Positions 16,313-22,612 of a stretch of DNA of 34,378 bases are shown here, piece after piece. The stretch spans positions 1-34,378 of the forward strand of contig CAMYKS010000029.1 of assembly GCA_947259115.1 (NCBI GenBank). Reading direction: 5' to 3'. A program made the translations under genes and the position numbers. Source of the stretch: an uncultured Desulfobulbaceae bacterium. GTDB taxonomy: Bacteria; Desulfobacterota; Desulfobulbia; Desulfobulbales; BM004. Within the stretch, counting starts at the first letter, position 1. Each line of letters opens with the position of its first letter. Under the pieces are notes generated by a model. That model saw only the letters and a list, made by a program, of their open reading frames with translations. It ran no database searches and was not told where the DNA came from.

Positions 16313-16341
16313 ATGATACCCTTGCAGTTAGTTTGAGTCAA
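16313..16341 (-). promoter_or_regulatory. sigma70-like promoter of the riboswitch operon
   Basis: On the minus strand TTGACT (-35) and TATCAT (-10) are separated by 17 bases, each box matching five of six consensus positions. Transcription would begin near 16306, about 15 bases before the aptamer, exactly where a riboswitch leader needs it. It overlaps the end of a dubious 37-codon minus-strand ORF (16328-16441). Confidence 0.7.
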
Positions 16342-16842
16342 ATAATAAAGTTAAGATGTCTCCATCTTCCATTGTAATAATTTCTTTACCAGGCAGGTTT
16401 CTTAGTGGCAACGGAAAGCCAGGTAATGAAATTTTATGCATGCGTGGTTCAAGTCATTTGATCTTATTTTTGTACGGGTGGGAACTTAAATACCCCACCT
16501 TTTTTTACCCATACAGATTTTCAATTCACCTTATTGTTTCAACATCGATAACTTTCCCAAGATAGAGTTATTTTGTGGGAAGACCAGCATGACGCAAAAT
16601 TACATTGCTTACAATTTCTATCGGCGAATTACTTAGCCTAAGGACATGGATAGAAAACTTTTTGACCAATGGTTCACGATAGAATGTCATAGCGTTCTTA
16701 TTGACACAGTCGGCGGCCGGATTTTCGATGATGAGATATAACAACCATACACCTGAAATAAAAAACTTGGGCGCCGGAATTATCGCTTTTGGCAAGCCTA
16801 TAAGGACTTAAAGAAATTCTGGGTAACTATCCTGATTTTCCG
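16342..16842. other. intergenic region with a structured plus-strand element and short ORFs
   Basis: No established gene. A plus-strand segment of about 150 bases contains a 9-position stem with one A-A mismatch (16386-16394 with 16418-16426) and ends in a terminator-like hairpin, so an orphan small RNA is possible. Alternatively the minus strand here encodes a 37-codon ORF (16328-16441; starts M-H-K-I-S-L-P-G-F) with no ribosome site. Further right are a 31-codon plus-strand ORF (16646-16741) and an overlapping 75-codon minus-strand ORF (16568-16795). Neither has support beyond being open. Confidence 0.4.
16476..16507 (+). terminator. intrinsic terminator, plus strand, with no obvious gene upstream
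   Basis: GGTGGG pairs with CCCACC across an 11-base loop and is followed by seven T. On the minus strand no T-run follows, so the signal is directional. The only plus-strand sequence it could end is the gene-less segment at about 16355-16475. Confidence 0.6.
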
Positions 16843-16872
16843 TTGACATCCTGTCCGGCAATTCATTATAGG
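16843..16872 (+). promoter_or_regulatory. candidate sigma70-like promoter of the MopE-like gene
   Basis: A perfect TTGACA (16843-16848) is followed after 18 bases by TATAGG (16867-16872). The start codon lies about 110 bases downstream, leaving an untranslated leader with several GC-rich inverted stretches (GGGC/GCCC near 16890-16915) that I could not match to a known RNA family. Confidence 0.5.
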
Positions 16873-16983
16873 TTATTTATGTGTCATGATTCGGGCTGTT
16901 TTAAGATTGCGCCCTGTTTTTCAGCGCGGGCTGCAAAAGCGACAATTTATCAATACGCACTTAATTTCAAAGAAGGGATATTT

Positions 16984-18312
16984 ATGAAAAAGGGATATAT
17001 TTCTTGTGTAACACTAAGTCTTTTTGCGCTCTTACCTCTATGTTTTGTTTCAGGATATGCCGACGCTCAGACATTCACAGAGGATGTATGGATATATGAT
17101 GAAGGATTGAAGGAAGCAGGGGGAAATGTAGCAGCCGACAAACTGGGGAATACATATATTACAGTATCCAAACCATTGGATGACCATGACCTGATTATTA
17201 AATATAATCCTTCAGGAAGTATCAAGTGGACAAAGCCTTACAGTGGTGAACTCAATGGTCTGGCTGTTGGTGCAAGCGATAATGTCTATGTTATCGGTAA
17301 TTCATTCAATGGCAGTGATGACGACTGTGATATTACCAAATACCATAAAAGCAAGGGAAGAACAATATGGCAGAGACGTTATGATGGAGGGAATGACGAT
17401 ACTTGCAATAATATAGCCACAGACAGCAATGGCTATGTTTACGTGGCAGGTACGCATTTTCTAAATGATACGGCTCATACCAATTTACTTATCAAATATG
17501 ATTCACAGGGAAATGTGGTATGTTCAAATACTGCAAATACCTGTGGTGCTACCCCGGTGGCGTGTGGTGCCCTGGATATAGCTGTAGATGGAGGCAATAT
17601 ATATCTTTACAGCACCGGCACACGCCAAATAGTAAAATACGACGAATTCTGTCAATTTGTTACATACTGGTTCACACCTCCTTATATACAAGACATAGCA
17701 GCAAATGAGGCAGGACAGGAAAATGTCTATGCTGTAGCAAGCAGCACCGGAGCAAGCGGCAATTATGATTATTTGCTTGTCAAATACGACTCGTCGGGGA
17801 ATGAAACCTGTCGGGCAACCTATGACGGTGGAGCGCGCGATACCGCCAGGAGTGTAGTCGAAGATGGCATGGGAAACGCGTATGTGACCGGTTCTTCCTG
17901 GAATGGATCAAATGATGATATTCTCACCGTTAAATATGACTCTTCATGCTATGAAGTATGGCAGAGTCCTTTGACATGGTATGGGGGAGCAGTTGATCTA
18001 GTCAACGGCATAGATGTTGATGACAATGCAAATATTTACATAACAGGTCTTACCTACAAGGATATTTTCGATCTAAATTATGATGCTGTAACCATAAAGT
18101 TCTCACCAGACAACAGCGTATGCGATAATGAAGGTCCTTTTGACGATCCCACCTGTAATGATAATCTTGACAATGACTGTGACGGTGACATCGATGAAGC
18201 AGACATGGATTGTCAGGAAATGATAAACTGCTCGAATTTTACCACTAGTGAGGAATGCCGGATATATCCTGAATGCAGATGGAACAAAAAGAAAGGATGC
18301 CTTGATAGGTAA
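16984..18312 (+). CDS. secreted beta-propeller (SBBP-like) protein with MopE-like metal-binding motif
   Basis: The ATG at 16984 has AAGAAGGGA upstream and starts a typical signal peptide (M-K-K, hydrophobic core, A-D-A before Q29). The earlier in-frame codons lack this. The body has repeats of about 60-80 residues built on N-x-Y-V-x-G-x-S and L-x-V-K-Y-D-S-x-G, as in SBBP/delta-60-type beta-propellers. Near the end, D-N-D-C-D-G-D-I-D-E-A-D-M-D-C matches the short putative metal-binding motif of MopE-like secreted proteins, probably for calcium. A Cys-rich tail follows (C-x-x-x-P-E-C-R-W). 442 residues. It is the only plus-strand gene between 16 and 26 kb. A surface role is likely; the exact function is unknown. 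Confidence 0.8.
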   Translation: MKKGYISCVTLSLFALLPLCFVSGYADAQTFTEDVWIYDEGLKEAGGNVAADKLGNTYITVSKPLDDHDLIIKYNPSGSIKWTKPYSGELNGLAVGASDNVYVIGNSFNGSDDDCDITKYHKSKGRTIWQRRYDGGNDDTCNNIATDSNGYVYVAGTHFLNDTAHTNLLIKYDSQGNVVCSNTANTCGATPVACGALDIAVDGGNIYLYSTGTRQIVKYDEFCQFVTYWFTPPYIQDIAANEAGQENVYAVASSTGASGNYDYLLVKYDSSGNETCRATYDGGARDTARSVVEDGMGNAYVTGSSWNGSNDDILTVKYDSSCYEVWQSPLTWYGGAVDLVNGIDVDDNANIYITGLTYKDIFDLNYDAVTIKFSPDNSVCDNEGPFDDPTCNDNLDNDCDGDIDEADMDCQEMINCSNFTTSEECRIYPECRWNKKKGCLDR

Positions 18313-18337
18313 TCTGAATATCTGAATTTTGGTGTTG

Positions 18338-20026
18338 CTATCCACTGAAAGGCAGAGACAAAATTACAACTGACCCCTTTCCCACCTCACTTTCGATTTT
18401 TACCGTACCGCCCAGGGACTCCATAATTTTCTTGGTGATGGAAAGGCCGAGGCCTGTTCCCTTTTCTGTTGCCTTTGTTGTATAGAACGGCTCAAAGATC
18501 ATTTCCAGCTGCTCTTGGGATATGCCGCCGCCCGTATCCTTTATTTTCACATTGACCATGGGCATATCCGGACCATCTTTTTTTTCCATTGTTACCGTCA
18601 GATCTCCTCCATCGGGCATAGCATCAACAGCGTTCAAAAATACATTCTCCAGGACCTCGATGATCATATCACTGTCAAAGGGAAACCTGGGCAGGTCTTC
18701 AATGGATTTTTTTACGCTAATGGATTTCTCCTTGAAGAGGAATTCGTTCATCAGCAATACCCGTTCAATTATTTCATCAAGGTCATTTTCTGTTATGTTC
18801 AGGACTGTCTCACGGGAAAAACTCAGGATGTTTTTCAGAATCTTTTCAAGCCTGGTGGTCTCTGCAATAATAATTTTGGCATAACCCTTTTCTTTTGTAT
18901 CTGCAGGAATTGTTTTATCCAATCTTCTGGCAAATCCTCCGACCGAGGTGAGTGGGTTGCGTATTTCGTGGGCAATATTTGCGGTAAACCTGCCGAGAGC
19001 TGCCAGCTTCTCTGCATGCGCCAGCTGCCTCTGCAAATTCTTTTTTTCCTTTTCCGCCTTATCCCGATCAATAATTGTTGCCAGGGTGCTTGCTACGGAA
19101 GTCAAAAAATCTTCCTCGCGATTGCTGCGTTTATGCCCTTCCATAATGTAGACGTTAAGAAGACCATAGAGATTTTTGCCGGAGACAATGGGGACGCAGT
19201 AATGCCCGTGCGGAAAAATGTCGGCATCATGGATCTCATGAATACCACCCATATCCTCGGCATAGACAAGCTTGGACATTACTGCTGCTTTGCCGCACAG
19301 ACAATGCCCAAGAGGTATTTCACTACACGGCAACGAGTCTGCTCCTGTAAAACCGTGCTGGGCTTTTAAGATAAGAACTTCTGCTTTCGGGTCCTTTAAA
19401 AAAATCGCGCCCTTTGATTGGAGAGACAGATGCGGCACATTCAAAATCAGATCAAGGATACGGTCGAACTGGTCTGCCAGTGACATTGTCTCCAATGAGA
19501 TCTTAAGCATTGAATTTGTCACCTTTTGAATGTAATAGTTCAATTCAATCTGCAACTCGGCCTCCCTTCTTTTGGAAATATCCCGGACATCTGCCATGAC
19601 AAGAAGTTCTTCATCGGTTTGCAATGGGCTCAGGCTTATATCTGCAGGAAACTCGAATCCGTCTTTCTTTTTAGCGTATATCCCGAGATGTGATCCCATG
19701 GGGCGCATATTGGGATTCTCAAAATATTTCCGGACCATATTGCTGTGTTTTTTTCTGAACTTGTCCTGTAGGAGAATATCCAGTTTTTTACCGAGGATTT
19801 CTTCCTGGCTGTAGCCGAAAATCTTCTCAAACTGTGCATTGACCAGGACAATTTCATTTTGCGTGTTGATAAAAAGCATGGCATCAGGCGACGAATCAAG
19901 GAGTTTTTCATATTTCTCGCGGGCCTTTTCAAATTCTACCTGGCAAGAATTGAGTTCCTGCACCAGTTTTTTTGTATCTTCGAGTTCCCTGATAAGTTCA
20001 GCTTTTGTTTTATCTATCTTTTTCAT
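18338..20026 (-). CDS. PAS-GAF sensor histidine kinase
   Basis: A 562-residue kinase with no TM segments. It has an N-terminal coiled coil (about 1-40), a PAS domain (about 45-160: L-D-S-S-P-D-A-M, F-G-Y-S-Q-E-E-I-L-G), a GAF domain (about 175-320), the HisKA phosphoacceptor A-H-E-I-R-N-P-L-T, and an HATPase with N-box V-F-L-N-A-V-D-A-M and G-boxes D-T-G-G-G-I and G-T-G-L-G-L. The GAF has G-H-C-L-C-G and P-H-G-H-Y-C-V-P, a Cys/His-rich pattern that could hold a metal or redox cofactor. AAGGG precedes the ATG. It follows fmdB by 26 bases, presumably co-transcribed. No response regulator is in the window, so it is an orphan kinase here. Confidence 0.92.
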   Translation of the reverse strand: MKKIDKTKAELIRELEDTKKLVQELNSCQVEFEKAREKYEKLLDSSPDAMLFINTQNEIVLVNAQFEKIFGYSQEEILGKKLDILLQDKFRKKHSNMVRKYFENPNMRPMGSHLGIYAKKKDGFEFPADISLSPLQTDEELLVMADVRDISKRREAELQIELNYYIQKVTNSMLKISLETMSLADQFDRILDLILNVPHLSLQSKGAIFLKDPKAEVLILKAQHGFTGADSLPCSEIPLGHCLCGKAAVMSKLVYAEDMGGIHEIHDADIFPHGHYCVPIVSGKNLYGLLNVYIMEGHKRSNREEDFLTSVASTLATIIDRDKAEKEKKNLQRQLAHAEKLAALGRFTANIAHEIRNPLTSVGGFARRLDKTIPADTKEKGYAKIIIAETTRLEKILKNILSFSRETVLNITENDLDEIIERVLLMNEFLFKEKSISVKKSIEDLPRFPFDSDMIIEVLENVFLNAVDAMPDGGDLTVTMEKKDGPDMPMVNVKIKDTGGGISQEQLEMIFEPFYTTKATEKGTGLGLSITKKIMESLGGTVKIESEVGKGSVVILSLPFSG

Positions 20027-20052
20027 ATCGTTACCCTTTACTGCTGGCGCAG

Positions 20053-20547
20053 CTAATCCATTTCATAGAGCGTTTCATCGTGCGTCGGAGGTTTTGGTCT
20101 GGCCCCTCCCCCGGCCTGTTTGAATGCAAACGGCAGAGTGCCTTCCCCTGCAAAAAGATCTCCCATCTCCTTTTCTATACTGCCCGGATCCTCTCCTGCT
20201 TCAAGGCGGGATAGTGCTTTTTCCATGTTTTCGTTAAGAACCAACCCGGTTTTCTCAGAAAATCTACGCATCAAGCGGGCCATGGTCCTGGGGTCCTCCT
20301 CATTCATTTTTTCCGCTTCCCGGCTCAACTCCCCCAGCGCACTTTCCATCCTTGTCCCATCAAAACCCGGCGGCAGATCCTCGTCAAGTGGCTCTTTTGC
20401 CCTGCCGACAGTGGCAAAGGAAGACAACATTTTTTTCAGTGCCCCACCGCATTTCGGGCAGTCCGGAATTTTGCCTGTATTAATGCGCCGTGACAGAAAG
20501 TTGAAAATCGTATTGCAATCCCTGCAGAAAAATTCGTATATCGGCAT
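20053..20547 (-). CDS. FmdB-family zinc ribbon protein, extended
   Basis: M-P-I-Y-E-F-F-C-R-D-C with a second pair C-P-K-C is the FmdB zinc ribbon (four Cys, residues about 8-39). FmdB proteins were named as putative regulators in formamidase loci and are usually about 70-110 residues. This one is 164, with an added acidic helical tail (M-N-E-E-D-P-R-T-M-A-R-L-M-R-R-F). GAGGAG lies ten bases before the ATG. It is the first gene of a two-gene unit with the PAS-GAF kinase. A regulatory role is the customary guess, not shown here. Confidence 0.85.
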   Translation of the reverse strand: MPIYEFFCRDCNTIFNFLSRRINTGKIPDCPKCGGALKKMLSSFATVGRAKEPLDEDLPPGFDGTRMESALGELSREAEKMNEEDPRTMARLMRRFSEKTGLVLNENMEKALSRLEAGEDPGSIEKEMGDLFAGEGTLPFAFKQAGGGARPKPPTHDETLYEMD

Positions 20548-20717
20548 AACTTACCAGCTCCTCAATAACAAAAAAATGACCACAGCCCTACTCAGACAAA
20601 AAAATTAATTCCTTCATCACTTATCAACTTTAGACGTAATTAGTTTGCCCCCCTGCGGTGATAAATGTTTAATCGCGCAGCGATGCACTATGATCTCTGA
20701 CAAGTCGACAGGGATCA

Positions 20718-20745
20718 TGTCTGTCTTTGTCTGTCTTTGTCTGTG
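20718..20745. repeat. 10-bp tandem repeat, about 2.8 copies
   Basis: The unit tgtctgtctt occurs twice exactly, then tgtctgtg. It is short and lies in non-coding DNA. Possibly unstable by slippage, with no evident function. Confidence 0.7.
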
Positions 20746-20827
20746 GCTAATTATAATTCATTTCAATTTTAGTCAAAACAACTCACAATTCTCTTCTACT
20801 CAAATATTACAGTACACCGAAATAATT

Positions 20828-20863
20828 CCTTGACCCCTTGGCCCCTCGAACCCTTGAATCCTT
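20828..20863 (+). repeat. degenerate C-rich CCTTGA/CCCTCGA array, copy 1
   Basis: Four irregular 7-9 base units (CCTTGAC, CCCTTGG, CCCCTCGAA, CCCTTGAAT). The array sits ten bases beyond the ABC permease stop. Two further arrays with the same units lie at 27947-27994 (reverse orientation) and 28131-28158. Confidence 0.65.
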
Positions 20864-20873
20864 TCTCTTCTTC

Positions 20874-21659
20874 CTATTCCAGATGCAACCGGCTCAGATA
20901 CCCCATTTCCCGGACTTTACGCAGCATCCAACTGAAATAGAGGGAACCCAGCAAAAGATAAAACAGGTTCAAGCCAAAGGAAATACCCAGCATGGTTACA
21001 TTTGTGACCCCGGTTGCAAGCACCTGCCGCATGCCCTCAAAAACATAGGTAGACGGCAGAAGGTAGGCTATCTTCTGCAGCCATTCCGGCAGGACGGAAA
21101 CAGGATAAAAAACGGCTGAAATGGGCTGGATGAAGAACGGCACGCCCCAGATAAGGGCCTCTCCCGCACGGCCATAGCGGAATATGAGCGCCATGGTAAA
21201 AAGTCCCACAGCCCAGCCGAATAATAAAAGATTGGCCAGAAACAGCACCAGTCCCGGGCCTATGGTCATGATATTGAACCTGTAAAAGAAATAAGCCAGA
21301 AAACCCAGGACAATGGTGGTCACCACAGACTTTATGATGCCGACGATACAGATGGCGGACAAGAGTTCACCAATACTGATCGGGCTGATAAAGATATTTA
21401 TTATGTTCTTTACCCAGAATTCTTCTGTTATTGCCAGGGTGATCCCCTGCTGCGACCGGTAAAGCACATCCCATAGGATGACGCTGCCGAGCAGAAAAAG
21501 TACTGTTTTGGGTAAAGCCAGCTCCTTCAGGTAGCTGGTCACAAATCCCCAGACAATCAGGTTCATTACCGGCCAGAAGAATATTTCCATAACCCTGGCA
21601 ACGCTGCGCCGGTGCAGAAAAAAATAGCGCATGACAATGGCGCTTATTCTGAGCCACAT
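20874..21659 (-). CDS. ABC-2 type transporter permease
   Basis: A 261-residue protein with six hydrophobic segments and the ABC-2 pattern: an N-terminal R-R-S-V-A-R-V-M-E-I-F-F-W-P coupling region and the late conserved F-F-I-Q-P-I-S-A-V-F-Y-P-V-S-V-L-P followed by L-P-S-T-Y-V-F-E-G-M-R. GAGGATGAACC lies before the ATG. Its start overlaps the ATPase gene end by 16 bases, so the pair is co-translated and forms one exporter. The substrate cannot be told from sequence; relatives move lipids, polysaccharides or drugs. Confidence 0.92.
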   Translation of the reverse strand: MWLRISAIVMRYFFLHRRSVARVMEIFFWPVMNLIVWGFVTSYLKELALPKTVLFLLGSVILWDVLYRSQQGITLAITEEFWVKNIINIFISPISIGELLSAICIVGIIKSVVTTIVLGFLAYFFYRFNIMTIGPGLVLFLANLLLFGWAVGLFTMALIFRYGRAGEALIWGVPFFIQPISAVFYPVSVLPEWLQKIAYLLPSTYVFEGMRQVLATGVTNVTMLGISFGLNLFYLLLGSLYFSWMLRKVREMGYLSRLHLE

Positions 21660-22450
21660 GGTTCATCCTCCCGGTTGTCCACAGTCCGGTAAAGGTGGCC
21701 GTTCCTCGCTATGGCGATGAAAAGGTCTTCCAGGGACCGGCTTTCTGACTGCTTGATAATCTCGGCAGGGGCCCCCTGCATGACGATACGCCCCTTTGCC
21801 AGGAAAATTACCCGGTCGCACATCTGTTCAACTTCCTGCATATTATGCGAGGTGTAAATCATGGTAAGTCCCCGCTGCCGCTGCAGCTCCTGCAGTCGTT
21901 CCCTTACCTTGGCGGCGATATCGGGATCCAGGCTTGCGGTGGGTTCATCAAGAAAAAGGATTTCCGGGTCATTTAAAAAGGCCTTGCACAGGTTCAAGCG
22001 GGTCAACTGCCCTGATGACAGGCTGCCGGTGAGCCGGTCAATTGTTTCCTCTATCTCAAAAAGCTCCAGAAGGGTATGAATTTTTTGCCTGGCTGATTTA
22101 AGGCCGTAGAGCCGAGCAAAGACAATGAGATTTTCCCTGACTGTCAGGTTTGAGGGCAGTGCGGTATAGGCTGAGGAAAAATTGACCTGCGCCAGGATTT
22201 TACGGCGCTGACGTGCAACATCAAGCCCCATGATCCGGATGGAACCGCTGCTGGGTGTAACCAGTCCCAGCATACAATGTATGGCAGTCGTTTTGCCGGC
22301 CCCATTGGGTCCCAGGAGGCCAAGAATGTCACCTCTGCATACCTTGAAGCTCAGTGAATCAAGAGCTGTGAGTTTGCCGAAACGCTTAGTCAGGCCTTTC
22401 ACTTCAGTAATGGCACAAGCTTCGTTTGTATTGGCGGAATTCTGTGACAT
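21644..22450 (-). CDS. ABC transporter ATP-binding protein (ABC-2 export type)
   Basis: 268 residues with Walker A G-P-N-G-A-G-K-T-T (47-55), the signature L-S-S-G-Q, Walker B I-L-F-L-D-E-P-T and the switch His in Y-T-S-H-N-M. The extra C-terminal segment after the ATPase core is typical of drug/polysaccharide-export ATPases. The start ATG lacks a clear ribosome site. It partners the overlapping permease gene. The next gene upstream (spermidine-synthase-like) is 162 bases away with a possible terminator between them, so the pair may be a separate unit. Confidence 0.93.
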   Translation of the reverse strand: MSQNSANTNEACAITEVKGLTKRFGKLTALDSLSFKVCRGDILGLLGPNGAGKTTAIHCMLGLVTPSSGSIRIMGLDVARQRRKILAQVNFSSAYTALPSNLTVRENLIVFARLYGLKSARQKIHTLLELFEIEETIDRLTGSLSSGQLTRLNLCKAFLNDPEILFLDEPTASLDPDIAAKVRERLQELQRQRGLTMIYTSHNMQEVEQMCDRVIFLAKGRIVMQGAPAEIIKQSESRSLEDLFIAIARNGHLYRTVDNREDEPCGSE

Positions 22451-22558
22451 CTTAAATTGGTAGTAAGGAGCTATTTACAGGCCATATGATCCATGCGGTC
22501 AGCATAAATTGAATAACGGCTGCCTGGTTCTGCGTGCCTGATCATAATAAATAACGAG

Positions 22559-22577
22559 CCAAGGGGACAGCCCCCGG
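22559..22577. terminator. possible weak terminator or hairpin
   Basis: CCAAGGGGACAGCCCCCGG can fold with a 7-bp stem (two G-U pairs on the minus strand). A five-T run follows two bases later on the plus strand. On the minus strand, which carries the genes, only an interrupted T-run follows. It lies between the spermidine-synthase-like gene and the ABC pair. Confidence 0.3.
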
Positions 22578-22612
22578 AGCTTTTTATTATACGGTTTATG
22601 AGCAAATATACA

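Larger units (their letters stand above)
20548..20873. other. intergenic region with two simple-sequence repeats
   Basis: No gene. It holds the upstream region of fmdB, a 10-bp tandem repeat (20718-20745), a T/A-rich stretch and a C-rich CCTTGA-type array (20828-20863) that ends just after the ABC permease stop codon. Nothing else stands out. Confidence 0.5.

Noticed and set aside
16568..16795. 75-codon minus-strand ORF and the overlapping 31-codon plus-strand ORF (16646-16741)
   Set aside because: No ATG or ribosome site for the first; ATG almost on top of the AAGGA for the second; no family resemblance. Kept only as part of the intergenic description.
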